64,000 nucleotides of DNA from Williamsia sterculiae (GCF_900156495.1 NZ_FTNT01000001.1:248001-312000), one strand, 5' to 3'; counted from the stretch's first letter, positions 1-8,096 are shown. Made by a program: numbers and translations. Notes: generated from the letters alone by a model not told the origin.

Positions 1-905
1 TCCACCGGGACCGCCTCGCCGGTGAGCATCGACGTGTCCACCGCCGACCTCCCGGACACCACCACGCCGTCGGTGGCGATCTTCTCACCCGGTCGGACCA
101 CGAAGCGGTCGCCGACGACCAACTCGCCGACCGGAACGGTGATCTCGATGTCGTTGCGCAGCAACGTCACATCCTTGGAACCGAGCTCGAGCAACGCGCG
201 CAGCGCGGCTCCGGCCTGTCGCTTGGCCCGCTTCTCGAAATACCGGCCCGCCAGGATGAACGCGGTGACCCCGGCTGCGGCCTCGAGGTAGATGTTCGCC
301 GATCCGTCCGTCGGTGCGACGGTGAACTCGAACGGATGTCTCATCCCCGGCGTACCCGCGGTTCCGAAGAACAACGCGTACAACGACCATCCGAAGGCGC
401 TGAGGGTTCCGACCGAGATCAGCGTGTCCATGGTCGCGGCGCCGTGCCGCAGGTTGGTGACCGCCGCCCGGTGGAACGGCCAGCCTGCCCAGACCACCAC
501 GGGGGCGGCCAACACCAGAGACGCCCACTGCCAGTTGGTGAACTGCAGCGGCGGGATCATCGCCATCGCGATGACCGGAACCGACAGGGTGACCGCCGCG
601 ATCAGCCGGGCGCGCAACGAGATGAGTTCGGGGTCGTGATCTACGCCGGCGTCATCCGATGGCTCGGCGGCCGCGGGCAGGGTCGCGGTGTAACCCGTGG
701 CGCCGACGGTGGTGATCAGCGTGTCGGGGTCGTAGCCCGCCGGCGCGGTCACCCGTGCCTTCTCGGTGGCGTAGTTGACCGTTGCCGTGACGCCGTCGAG
801 CTTGTTCAGCTTGCGTTCGATCCGGTTGGCGCACGACGCGCACGTCATACCGCCGATCTCGAGCTCGATGTCGGACCGATTCTCGGTCGGTGGGGCGGTG
901 CTCAC
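1..905 (-). CDS. copA: copper-translocating P1B-type ATPase (3' part missing)
   Basis: Exports Cu(I) across the cytoplasmic membrane using ATP. Translation gives an N-terminal heavy-metal-associated domain with GMTCASC (Cys22, Cys25), a first set of membrane helices (about residues 90-190) and the actuator domain ending in SMLTGEAVPV (TGE at 295-297), where the window stops. The phosphorylation (DKTGT) and ATP-binding domains lie outside. The GTG start at 905 overlaps the stop of the upstream gene by four bases (GTGA), so it is probably translationally coupled. It is the last visible gene of a copZ - exported protein - copA operon opposite csoR. Cu(I) specificity is inferred from this context; the intramembrane CPx motif is not in the window. 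Confidence 0.93.
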   Translation of the reverse strand, partial: MSTAPPTENRSDIELEIGGMTCASCANRIERKLNKLDGVTATVNYATEKARVTAPAGYDPDTLITTVGATGYTATLPAAAEPSDDAGVDHDPELISLRARLIAAVTLSVPVIAMAMIPPLQFTNWQWASLVLAAPVVVWAGWPFHRAAVTNLRHGAATMDTLISVGTLSAFGWSLYALFFGTAGTPGMRHPFEFTVAPTDGSANIYLEAAAGVTAFILAGRYFEKRAKRQAGAALRALLELGSKDVTLLRNDIEITVPVGELVVGDRFVVRPGEKIATDGVVVSGRSAVDTSMLTGEAVPV

Positions 906-1822
906 GTGTGTTCCCCGTCGGAGGTGGCGGGCGCGTCGAGAACGAAGGTGGCCGTGTGCACGTCGCCGTCCACCTGGAAGTCCAGGTAGAGCAGGTACCG
1001 GCCGGGTGTCGGTACGTGCGCGACGAAGCGGATCGTCGGTCCGCTCGTCTGCCCGGGTGTCGGGTCGACACCCGCGGCGTGCACGTGGAGGTACGCGAGA
1101 TCACCGTCGCGGAGTGCAATCAGGTGGCCGAAGGCGCCCAGGTACGGCTGCAGGGTGGTCACCGGTGTGCCGCTCCGGGTGACGGTGAACCGCAACTCGC
1201 TCGGACGTCCCGCCGCCAGATCGCCGGTGGCCGTCACCGTCACACCGTCGACGGTGTCCACCGTCCGCGGACCGGTGGCGGGGGAGGGGGCAACGGGTCC
1301 GGCGACGTCGATGCTGCGGGTCAGGGTCACGGCCGACGACGGGTCGGAGGTCGCCTGGAAGTCGGCGAACACCCGGTAGGTGCCGGCCTCGTCCCACCGC
1401 CACGGGATGCTCCACACCCCGGTGGTGGTGTCCAGGGTCGGATGGACGTGCCGGAACCGGCTGCCGTCGGTGCGCACCACGATGAGGTGGAGGTCCTTGT
1501 CGTGAGTCGTCTCGAAGTGGGTGACGGGGTGCCCGTCGGTGGTCAGGATCCGGAAGCTCAGGTTTCCGTCCCGGCCGGCCGCCGCGGGTGCGGTGACCGG
1601 CGAGATCAGGTAGCCGTCTTGCGCCATGGCCAGTCCCGGTACCGGCGCCTCGTCGTGTGCCATGTCCATCCCATCCATCTCGCCGTGATCGTCGGGGCTG
1701 CTCTGCTGCTTCCACGACGCCACCACGCTCTCGGGGACGACCGCCGACGCGGTGGCGAAGGCCGCCACGAACGCGACCGCCAGGCCGGCGCCGTAGGTGG
1801 CAAGTCGTCCGGCGGTGTTCAT
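902..1822 (-). CDS. membrane-anchored extracytoplasmic protein of the copper operon
   Basis: 306 residues with an N-terminal signal anchor (about 9-29), then a Met/His-rich stretch HGEMDGMDMAHDE (46-58) that looks like a copper-binding segment, followed by about 240 residues of predicted beta-rich extracellular sequence with several His-x-His patterns (HVHP, LHVHAAG). Location between copZ and copA implies a role in copper handling outside the membrane, for instance metal transfer or sequestration. The start ATG shares one base with the copZ stop (TGATG). I do not recognise a named family; function is inferred from the metal-rich motif and the operon. Confidence 0.8.
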   Translation of the reverse strand: MNTAGRLATYGAGLAVAFVAAFATASAVVPESVVASWKQQSSPDDHGEMDGMDMAHDEAPVPGLAMAQDGYLISPVTAPAAAGRDGNLSFRILTTDGHPVTHFETTHDKDLHLIVVRTDGSRFRHVHPTLDTTTGVWSIPWRWDEAGTYRVFADFQATSDPSSAVTLTRSIDVAGPVAPSPATGPRTVDTVDGVTVTATGDLAAGRPSELRFTVTRSGTPVTTLQPYLGAFGHLIALRDGDLAYLHVHAAGVDPTPGQTSGPTIRFVAHVPTPGRYLLYLDFQVDGDVHTATFVLDAPATSDGEHT

Positions 1823-2031
1823 CAGACGCGCACGGCGGCGTAACCGGCCTCGCGCACCGCGGCCAGGATCACCGCGTCGTCGACCTCGACTACGCTGCCG
1901 ACCAGCAGCTTTCCGTTCCGATGGCTCACCTCGACGGTGTCCACGCCGGGCACCTCGCCGACCTCCTCGCGCACCGACATCTCGCAGTGTCCGCACGTCA
2001 TCCCGGTCACCTGGAATTCGCTGGTGGTCAT
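1822..2031 (-). CDS. copZ: CopZ-like copper chaperone (HMA domain)
   Basis: 69 residues forming a single heavy-metal-associated domain with the GMTCGHCEMSV metal loop (Cys13 and Cys16). Proteins of this kind carry Cu(I) in the cytosol and hand it to the N-terminal domain of CopA. The ATG at 2031 is preceded by a GAGGAG ribosome site; longer upstream starts would run into the operator region and are not needed. It is first in the three-gene copper operon and transcribed away from csoR. Confidence 0.93.
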   Translation of the reverse strand: MTTSEFQVTGMTCGHCEMSVREEVGEVPGVDTVEVSHRNGKLLVGSVVEVDDAVILAAVREAGYAAVRV

Positions 2032-2085
2032 CACCCGCTCCTCGTCCTCGTCGCGACCAACTCGTCGTGAGCCGGTCCGGTGGGG

Positions 2086-2134
2086 TACCCTCATGGGGTA
2101 TCCATACACGGCAACGTATACCCCCTATGGGTAT
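2086..2134. promoter_or_regulatory. two CsoR-type operators in the copZ-csoR intergenic region
   Basis: Two G/C-tract palindromes of the CsoR type lie between the divergent genes: TACCCTCATGGGGTA at 2086-2100 and ATACCCCCTATGGGTAT at 2118-2134. Both have the TACCC...GGGTA architecture known for CsoR sites. One site per direction would let copper-free CsoR repress both the efflux operon and its own gene. Binding is inferred from the motif and the adjacent regulator. Confidence 0.75.
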
Positions 2135-2225
2135 TTGGCAAGGCTCGGTTCCGGCGCACCGGAGGGGTAGGGTTTCGCCACGTCGACCGTTGCGACACAC
2201 GCCACCGCACGAAGAAGGAAGAACC

Positions 2226-2573
2226 ATGGCTCCCAGAGCATCCGCAGCCGCAACCCACGGTGACCCGGCTCCCGAGGCGCCAGCACAGGTGGGGCACGGG
2301 TACATCGCGGACAAGGACCGGTACCTTGCGCGACTGAAGCGCATCGAGGGGCAGGCCCGCGGTATCCATCGGATGATCGACGAGGACACCTACTGCATCG
2401 ACATCCTCACCCAGATCTCGGCCCTCAACAAGGCGCTGGAGGGGGTCGCACTCGGGCTGCTCGACGACCATCTGCGCCATTGCCTGGTCAACGCCGCGCA
2501 GGAGGGTGGTCCGGAGGCCGACGCCAAGATCAAGGAGGCGATGCAGGCGATCACCCGTCTGCTGAAATCCTGA
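2226..2573 (+). CDS. csoR: copper-sensing transcriptional repressor CsoR
   Basis: 115 residues, an all-helical CsoR/FrmR-family repressor. The copper ligands known from M. tuberculosis CsoR (Cys36, His61, Cys65) are present here with identical spacing at Cys57, His82 and Cys86 (DTYCIDIL and DDHLRHCL). An extra N-terminal tail of about 20 residues precedes the family core. The ATG at 2226 has a GAAGGAAG ribosome site. Cu(I) binding releases CsoR from the GGG-rich palindromes upstream, derepressing copZ/copA and probably csoR itself. Confidence 0.95.
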   Translation: MAPRASAAATHGDPAPEAPAQVGHGYIADKDRYLARLKRIEGQARGIHRMIDEDTYCIDILTQISALNKALEGVALGLLDDHLRHCLVNAAQEGGPEADAKIKEAMQAITRLLKS

Positions 2574-2590
2574 CGCTCGTCTGCAGTCGC

Positions 2591-3373
2591 TCAGGCGGTC
2601 TCGTCGGTCCGGCGGGTCAGCACCCGCGGGCCGTCTGGGGTGATCGCGACGGTGTGCTCGCTGTGTGCGGTGGTGGAACCGTCCGACGAGCGTAGGGTCC
2701 ATCCATCGGGGTCGACGGTTAGGCGATCGGACCCGCGGGCCCACCAGGGTTCCAGGGCGAGCGTCATGCCCGCCTGCAGGCGGAGTCCGCGGCCCGGCCT
2801 ACCGCGATTGGGGATGTGCGGGTCCTCGTGCATGGTGCGACCGAGACCGTGTCCGCCGAACTCGGTGTTCACCCGATATCCGTCGGCCTTCGCCACCGCA
2901 CCGATGGCCGCGGAGATGTCGCCGAGGTGTCCTCCTGGCACGGCCGCGGCGATACCCGCCGCCAATGCCCGCCGTGTCGAATCGATCAACGCCTGGTCGG
3001 CGGGATCGTTCACCGCGCCGACCATCACGGTGACGGCGGAGTCGGTGACCCATCCGTCGATCGAGACCGCGAGATCGAGGGTGAGCACGTCGCCGTCGCG
3101 CAACACCCGGTCATGGGGGAGGCCATGCAGCACAGCATCGTTGACGGCCAGGCAGATCACGTTGCGAAACGGGCCGCGGCCGAACGACGGTGAGTAATCC
3201 CAGTAGCACGAGACGGCACCGCGATCGGCGATGAGGTCACGGCAGTGATGTTCCAGGTCCAGCAGGTTGACGCCCGGCCGGGCCTGCCCGGACAACGTCT
3301 GCAGGGTCGAAGCGAGGAACTCACCGGTGATCGCCATCGCGTCGATCTCGTCGGGCGTCTTGATCTCGGTCAC
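2591..3373 (-). CDS. map: type I methionine aminopeptidase
   Basis: Removes the initiator methionine from nascent proteins. The full set of M24 metal ligands is visible: LDLAVSIDGWVTD (two Asp, 11 apart as in E. coli MAP), GGHGLGRTMHEDP, LALEPWW, and the final Glu in AHSEHTVAI. 260 residues, normal for a soluble type I enzyme. I chose the GTG at 3373 because AGGAG lies eight bases upstream; an in-frame GTG at 3382 overlaps that site. Divergent from a small XRE protein, with twin palindromes between them. Actinobacteria usually have a second map elsewhere, so this may be a paralogue. Confidence 0.92.
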   Translation of the reverse strand: MTEIKTPDEIDAMAITGEFLASTLQTLSGQARPGVNLLDLEHHCRDLIADRGAVSCYWDYSPSFGRGPFRNVICLAVNDAVLHGLPHDRVLRDGDVLTLDLAVSIDGWVTDSAVTVMVGAVNDPADQALIDSTRRALAAGIAAAVPGGHLGDISAAIGAVAKADGYRVNTEFGGHGLGRTMHEDPHIPNRGRPGRGLRLQAGMTLALEPWWARGSDRLTVDPDGWTLRSSDGSTTAHSEHTVAITPDGPRVLTRRTDETA

Positions 3374-3401
3374 CGGGTGCACTCCTGTCGCGACGGGTGT
3401 T

Positions 3402-3453
3402 CGGTATTTCTATACCGACACCCGACGGTAGCAGCAACGGTAATCAAATACCG
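3402..3453. promoter_or_regulatory. paired operator CGGTA-N6-TACCG between map and the XRE gene
   Basis: Two copies of the same inverted repeat, CGGTATTTCTATACCG at 3402-3417 and CGGTAATCAAATACCG at 3438-3453, have centres 36 bp apart. The spacers differ while the arms are identical, as expected for a protein-recognised operator. The second copy sits just upstream of a -10-like TAGGCT (3456-3461), so occupancy should block transcription of the XRE gene. The adjacent XRE protein is the obvious candidate to bind. Confidence 0.7.
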
Positions 3454-3467
3454 GCTAGGCTGGCGCT

Positions 3468-3734
3468 ATGGTGCGCATACCGCTGACCCCCGAGCAGGTC
3501 GAGGCCGGACGGCGTCTGGGCGCGTTGATGCGCGAGGCGCGGGCGGGGCGTGATCCCGAGGTCGTCGCCCGCGACGCCGGCATCTCGCCGGAGACCCTGC
3601 GCAAGCTCGAGGTCGGACGGATGCCCAGCCCGAGTTTCGGCACGGTCGTACGGCTCTGTGACGCCCTCGGTCTGCCGCTCGCCGATGCCGCGGCGATCTG
3701 GCAGGGCACCGACGAGCGTCGCATCGCCATCTGA
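3468..3734 (+). CDS. small XRE-family helix-turn-helix regulator
   Basis: 88 residues consisting almost only of a Cro/CI-type helix-turn-helix (VVARDAGISPETLRKLEVGR, about residues 32-51). There is no ligand-binding or dimerisation domain beyond the HTH fold. No Shine-Dalgarno sequence is visible; a -10-like TAGGCT ends six bases before the ATG, suggesting a leaderless message. It probably binds the two CGGTA-N6-TACCG palindromes in its own promoter and may also control map in the other direction. Confidence 0.85.
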   Translation: MVRIPLTPEQVEAGRRLGALMREARAGRDPEVVARDAGISPETLRKLEVGRMPSPSFGTVVRLCDALGLPLADAAAIWQGTDERRIAI

Positions 3735-3824
3735 CCTCGCGTTTCCCGCTACACATTTCTCTTCCTGCGACAGGATTTTCCGTCGCGGGAGCGCATCCCT
3801 GTCGTAGGCATGCCCGATCAGGAA

Positions 3825-3851
3825 ATTAATTGCCTGACTCAGTCAAATAAT
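3825..3851. promoter_or_regulatory. 27-bp palindromic operator upstream of MarR gene
   Basis: A near-perfect AT-rich palindrome centred on TGACTCAGTCA, with outer arms ATTA...TAAT and inner arms TTG-CTGA / TCAG-CAA. Its length, symmetry and position 14 bp before the MarR start codon fit a MarR dimer site controlling the marR-MFS operon. It is clearly AT-richer than the surroundings. Confidence 0.7.
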
Positions 3852-3864
3852 GTACACATGAGCC

Positions 3865-4389
3865 ATGGCTCGACTGGAGAATCTGCTCGCCGCACAGGCG
3901 CTGGCGCTGACCGACCACATCGACGCGGCCGACGCCGGAGTGGTCCCCACCGCGTCCGACCGTGCCGCGTTGGTGACCCTGCTCGCACATCCTGGTCACC
4001 CGGTCTCCTGGCTCAGCCGCATCCTCGGCCTCACCAGTTCCGGTCTGACGCGCTTGGTCGACCGGATGGAATCCGCCGGTTGGGTGGAGCGGTCCACCGG
4101 AGGTGACGCACGCAGTCGGCGGCTACGGCTCACCGCGGACGGGACCGAGCGAGCCCACGAGGTCCTGGCCGCGCGGGAGCAGGCGATGGCGCAGGTGACC
4201 GATCGGCTGTCACCCGCCGACCGCACCGACCTGGAGCGCATTCTGGGCACCCTGGTCGCCGGGCTCGCCGACGATCGACCCGGCGCACTGAAGGTGTGTC
4301 GGTTGTGTGATCGCGCGGCCTGCGCGACCCCCGGGTCCGAATGTCCGTTGGAGCACACCCGCGGTACGACGATGGGGGCGGGCGCATGA
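3865..4389 (+). CDS. MarR-family regulator with C-terminal cysteine cluster
   Basis: 174 residues. A winged helix-turn-helix (VSWLSRILGLTSSGLTRLVDR, then wing DARSRRLRLT) occupies about residues 45-95. The C-terminus adds an unusual cluster, Cys145, Cys148, Cys153 and Cys160 (CX2CX4CX6C), typical of a metal or redox site rather than of classical MarR. It is co-transcribed and coupled (ATGA overlap) with an MFS exporter and preceded by a 27-bp palindrome, so it likely represses itself and the pump until a ligand, metal or oxidant is sensed. The inducer is unknown. Confidence 0.88.
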   Translation: MARLENLLAAQALALTDHIDAADAGVVPTASDRAALVTLLAHPGHPVSWLSRILGLTSSGLTRLVDRMESAGWVERSTGGDARSRRLRLTADGTERAHEVLAAREQAMAQVTDRLSPADRTDLERILGTLVAGLADDRPGALKVCRLCDRAACATPGSECPLEHTRGTTMGAGA

Positions 4390-5600
4390 CCACCCACCAG
4401 ATCACCTCGGAGATCCGTCGTCCGGCCACGAGTGTTGTCCCGGGCGCGGCGGTCATCGCGGTGACCTTCGGTCTCGCCCGTTACGGTTACGGACTGCTGC
4501 TGCCGGAGATGTCGAACAGCCTGGGCCTGACGCCCACCGTCGCCGGGCTCATCTCGTCGGGTGGATACCTGGTGTATCTCGTCGCGAACATCGGCGTCGT
4601 CACCATCACGGATCGTGCCGGACCGCGGGTGGCCATTGGTCTCGCGTGTCTGGCGGCGGCCACCGGCATGACCGTCGTCGCGCTGGCCGGAGATCCGATA
4701 CTGCTGGCGGTCGGTGTTCTCGTCGCCGGCGCCTCTGCGGGACTGGCCTTTCCACCGTACGCTGAGGTGGTCGACCGTCGCGTGGACGGTTCGCGGCGTG
4801 ACTCTGCCTGGGCCGCTATCAGTTCCGGGACCGGATGGGGTGTTGCGATCGCGGGGCCGATCGCGATCGCCCTGGGTGACCATTGGCGGGTCGCGTGGCT
4901 CATCTTCGTCGGGGTGACGGTGATCGTCGGTGCGATGGCGACGGTCAATGCCCCCGGACGAGCGACCCCGACGACCCGCCACCGTCCTCGGTTGTCGATC
5001 ACCTGGTTCCTGTGCCCCACATCGCGGCCCCTGCTGGTCTCGGCAGTGCTCGTCGGTCTCGGCAGTGCGGTCTGGTGGGCGTTCAGTGTCAACGCCATGC
5101 GCGCGGGAGGCCTGGGCGAGACGCCTGCCCGGTTCGCTTATGCGGCGTGCGGTATCGCCGGGATCGCCGCCTCGTGGTCGGCGCTGCTGTTCCGCCGCAC
5201 CGGCTTGCGTCGGGGGTATCTGGGCTCCGTGCTCGCTCTCGCGGTGTCGGTGGTGGTGTTGCCTCTCGCCACCACGGGTTCGACCGCGCTGGTCGCCGCA
5301 GCCGCATTCGGCGTCCTGTATCCGACGGTGATTGCGGCGCAGGGAATCTGGAGTCAGCAGGTCTTTGCCGAACACCCGGCGGCCGGATTGGCTGCCGTGA
5401 ACACCGCCCTGACGATCGGTACCCTCTGCGGGCCCGCGGTCGCCGGGCAACTGGTCGGGGCCTTCGGCTACCCCTTCGCCCTGACCGTCGCCGGCCTGGC
5501 GACGGCGGTCGCGCTGCCCTTCTGCCCACCGACGGTGCGGCGGCGTGCACGACTGGCGAGCCACGAGTGTCGCGCCACGCCGGTCAGAGAAGGTCTCTGA
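4386..5600 (+). CDS. MFS transporter (YbfB/YjiJ-like)
   Basis: 404 residues with about 12 hydrophobic segments of the major facilitator superfamily, beginning after a short cytoplasmic tail (VVPGAAVIAVTFGLARYGYGLLLPEM). The FGLARYGYGLLLPE segment in helix 1 is characteristic of the YbfB/YjiJ group. The ATG at 4386 overlaps the marR stop, fixing the start and showing coupling. Probably an exporter induced through the neighbouring MarR protein; the substrate cannot be read from sequence. Its 3' end abuts the convergent aldo/keto reductase. Confidence 0.88.
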   Translation: MTTHQITSEIRRPATSVVPGAAVIAVTFGLARYGYGLLLPEMSNSLGLTPTVAGLISSGGYLVYLVANIGVVTITDRAGPRVAIGLACLAAATGMTVVALAGDPILLAVGVLVAGASAGLAFPPYAEVVDRRVDGSRRDSAWAAISSGTGWGVAIAGPIAIALGDHWRVAWLIFVGVTVIVGAMATVNAPGRATPTTRHRPRLSITWFLCPTSRPLLVSAVLVGLGSAVWWAFSVNAMRAGGLGETPARFAYAACGIAGIAASWSALLFRRTGLRRGYLGSVLALAVSVVVLPLATTGSTALVAAAAFGVLYPTVIAAQGIWSQQVFAEHPAAGLAAVNTALTIGTLCGPAVAGQLVGAFGYPFALTVAGLATAVALPFCPPTVRRRARLASHECRATPVREGL

Positions 5601-6515
5601 TCACGTGGTATCGCTCTGACGACCGATCACGTCCAATCGGGCGGTGGTCTCGGCGTCGAGCCGCAGATCCCCCGCGGCCAGGTTGGCCACCAGATGCTCC
5701 GGGTCACCGGTCCCGGGAATGAGCAGGACATCGGGGGCGCGCCCGAGGAGCCACGCGAGACCGACCTGGGCGGGGGTGGCACCGACGGCCGAGGCCGTCG
5801 CGACCACGGTCGGATCGTTGGTGACCGACGACATCGACTCGAACGAGGAACCCAAGGGGAAGAACGGAACCCACGCGATGTGTTCGTCGGTACACAACCG
5901 CAAGCCGTCCTCCAGGCGACGGTCGAGCAGGTTGTGGCAATTCTGCACGCACACGATCCCAGCCGGTAACGCGCGGCGGATCGTCGCCGACGTCACCGCG
6001 CTGAGTCCGATCGCACCGATCTTGCCCTCGTCGCGCAGTGCCACCATCTCGGCGAGCTGGTCGTCGAGATCCACGTCCTGGTCGCCCTCGGCGAGCAGGC
6101 CCGGGGGCAGTTCCAGGCGACGGAGGTTGACCACCGGCAGCGTCTCTCGGTCCAGTGACCGTAGGTTGTCCTCCACGGCCTGTCGCAGTTCGTGCGGGCG
6201 TTGGGCCGCCTTCAGTGGCAATCGTCCGTCGGGATCGGGGACGGCGCCGACCTTCGTCGCGATCACCACGTCGCCGTCCCCGGGGATCGCCCGTCGGATC
6301 AGGTCGTTGACGAATCCGTCACCGTAGAACTCGGCTGTGTCGATGTGGTCGACCCCCAGTTCCACGGCGCGATGCAGCACGCTGAGCCCGGCGTCCGGGT
6401 CGTCGCGAAAACGGGCCAACTGCATCGCACCGAAGCCGATGCGCGCCACGCGATGGTTGCCCAGGTCGGCCTGGCCGCCGGGGTGTGGACGGGTCTCAGC
6501 GCTGTCGTCGTGCAT
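5601..6515 (-). CDS. aldo/keto reductase
   Basis: 304 residues of the AKR TIM-barrel family, reducing aldehydes or ketones with NADPH. Visible family features are GFGAMQLA near the N-terminus, the catalytic Asp/Tyr pair in HIDTAEFYG (about 53-61), Lys in ATKVGA, and the C-terminal cofactor loop LLIPGTGDPEHLVAN. The usual catalytic His position reads VVNLRRLEL rather than a clear His, which may alter activity. A GAGG ribosome site lies six bases before the ATG. Divergent from a TetR-family gene, with two palindromes between, so it is the likely regulated target. Confidence 0.88.
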   Translation of the reverse strand: MHDDSAETRPHPGGQADLGNHRVARIGFGAMQLARFRDDPDAGLSVLHRAVELGVDHIDTAEFYGDGFVNDLIRRAIPGDGDVVIATKVGAVPDPDGRLPLKAAQRPHELRQAVEDNLRSLDRETLPVVNLRRLELPPGLLAEGDQDVDLDDQLAEMVALRDEGKIGAIGLSAVTSATIRRALPAGIVCVQNCHNLLDRRLEDGLRLCTDEHIAWVPFFPLGSSFESMSSVTNDPTVVATASAVGATPAQVGLAWLLGRAPDVLLIPGTGDPEHLVANLAAGDLRLDAETTARLDVIGRQSDTT

Positions 6516-6548
6516 GCGTGCCTCGATTCTCTGCGATACTGGAGGAGC

Positions 6549-6602
6549 AAGTGGAGGAATCTCCGCTTCACCGTAACACCGTAACCGGAGGTGCCTCCAC
6601 TT
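6549..6602. promoter_or_regulatory. twin palindromic operators between AKR and TetR genes
   Basis: AAGTGGAGGAATCTCCGCTT at 6549-6568 and AACCGGAGGTGCCTCCACTT at 6583-6602 are two versions of one 20-bp palindrome (arms AAGyGGAG/CTCCrCTT), with centres 34 bp apart. The size fits a TetR-family dimer site and both gene directions would be covered. The downstream copy includes the GGAGG in front of the proposed TTG start, so binding and ribosome site overlap at the DNA level. Confidence 0.7.
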
Positions 6603-7168
6603 TGACCGCAGACTCTGCCCGACCCCGGGCCGACGCGGTGCGCAACCGCGCCAAGTTGCTCGTGGCTGCGCGCGATGCGTTTGCGGCAGGCGAGGGTGAC
6701 GTGACCTTCGACGCCCTGGCCCGTCGAGCGGGGGTGGGAGTGGGAACGCTCTACCGCAACTTCCCCGACCGGCAGGCGCTGGTGGAGGCGGTCTACCGCA
6801 CGGAGCTCGATGCCGTCGCCGAGAGCGCGGGCGAGCTGCTCGACAAGCACCCCGCCGACGTCGCTCTGCGTCGGTGGTTCGATCGGTACACCGGCTTCGT
6901 CGCGACCAAGAAGGGGATGGCCGAGGCGTTCCAGCAGGCCGTCGCCTCGGGTGCGGTCACCGCGGGCGAGACCCGGGAACGGATCCGGTCCACCATCGAC
7001 CGGTTCCTGCTGGTGGGTTCCGCGACGGGGGCATTGCGCGGCGATGTGCTCTCCGACGACGTCACGGTCGCCCTCCTCGGGGCGGTGCTGGGCACCGCGG
7101 CCGACACCGACGGAAAACGCCGCGGCCGCGTGCTCGACCTTCTCGTCGACGGACTGCGTCCGCGCTGA
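6602..7168 (+). CDS. TetR/AcrR-family regulator
   Basis: N-terminal helix-turn-helix of the TetR type (FDALARRAGVGVGTLYRNFPDRQALVEAVY, about residues 35-65) followed by a helical ligand domain; about 188 residues. I place the start at TTG 6602, after GGAGG at 6586-6590 (spacing 11) and just upstream of the conserved HTH lead-in. A longer reading to 6485 would run across both operators and into the aldo/keto reductase gene. Likely represses itself and the divergent reductase. Confidence 0.85.
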   Translation: MTADSARPRADAVRNRAKLLVAARDAFAAGEGDVTFDALARRAGVGVGTLYRNFPDRQALVEAVYRTELDAVAESAGELLDKHPADVALRRWFDRYTGFVATKKGMAEAFQQAVASGAVTAGETRERIRSTIDRFLLVGSATGALRGDVLSDDVTVALLGAVLGTAADTDGKRRGRVLDLLVDGLRPR

Positions 7169-7169
7169 C

Positions 7170-8096
7170 CTAGACCGCGAACGCCGGGTCGTCCAGCAAC
7201 CGACCGAGGGTGGTGCGACCCAGCTCGCTCATCGCGGGATTGATGTCGGTGTAGTACCAGACCAGTCCGATGGCCTGCTCGAACGCCCACGCCGCCCCAC
7301 GCCGCCACTGCAGTTCATCCACGTCCAACGACTCGCGGAGCAGCGCACGACGGTCCGCGTCGAAGAGATGCCACGCCGCGACGAGGTCGAGCGCGGGATC
7401 GGCAGGGCTGAAACCCCCGGTGTCGAGGACTCCGACGAGGCGGCTGTCGGTGGCGAGCAGGTTGGCGGGGATCAGGTCCGTGTGTGCCATCACGTCGGCG
7501 TCCTCGCGGGGTAACAGCCGCGACCTCGTCCACGCCCGCCGCAATTCGTCGACGGGCAGTATGTGGTCGCTCCGCCGCAGACACTCGTCAACCCATGCGT
7601 CGTGTGCCGTCAGCGTCCCGCCACGTCCGGACCCGGTGAACGATCGGTTGTAGATATCGGCCGCGCGGACCTCGTGGATCAACGAGGCGACATCTGCGGC
7701 GAAGGCGTCCGAGGACGCGACCGACGTCGGCGTGGCGGTCACGCCGTCCACCCACGTCTGCACCGACCACCACCGCGGATACAGCGCCGTCGGTCGACCC
7801 AGATGAAGCGGTGTCGGGCTGGGAACGCTTGTTGTCGAGCAGAATTCGCGCATCGCGGCGTGTTCCGCGGCGATAGTGGAGCGAGTAGGGATCGCGGGTG
7901 GGCCGTCCGGATCGGCGACGGGGAACTTGGTCGCACACCGGGCCCCGATCCGGAACAGGTGCGACTGGGTGCCGGGCGCGTCCACAGGCTGGACGTCCTC
8001 CTCGGCGAGCCAGGGGATCTGGTCTCCGATGACCCGACGAACGGTGTCCACATCGAGGTCGTGAGTCCGACGGCACATGCGCACCATTCGTACCAT
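7170..8096 (-). CDS. aminoglycoside phosphotransferase-like kinase
   Basis: About 308 residues of the APH/choline-kinase fold. The catalytic loop MAHTDLIPANLL supplies HxDxxxxN, and GVLDTGGFSPADPALDL the metal-binding Asp that follows. Such proteins phosphorylate small hydroxylated molecules, and many in actinobacteria are unrelated to drug resistance; the substrate is unknown. Three closely spaced ATGs (8096, 8087, 8078) compete; I use the first, without a clear ribosome site. Convergent with the TetR gene and divergent from an alpha/beta hydrolase. Confidence 0.8.
   Translation of the reverse strand: MVRMVRMCRRTHDLDVDTVRRVIGDQIPWLAEEDVQPVDAPGTQSHLFRIGARCATKFPVADPDGPPAIPTRSTIAAEHAAMREFCSTTSVPSPTPLHLGRPTALYPRWWSVQTWVDGVTATPTSVASSDAFAADVASLIHEVRAADIYNRSFTGSGRGGTLTAHDAWVDECLRRSDHILPVDELRRAWTRSRLLPREDADVMAHTDLIPANLLATDSRLVGVLDTGGFSPADPALDLVAAWHLFDADRRALLRESLDVDELQWRRGAAWAFEQAIGLVWYYTDINPAMSELGRTTLGRLLDDPAFAV

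Noticed and set aside
3996-5564. 522-codon minus-strand open frame
   Set aside because: Lies opposite the MarR and MFS genes, with no motif and an Arg/Gly-biased product; a GC-driven shadow.
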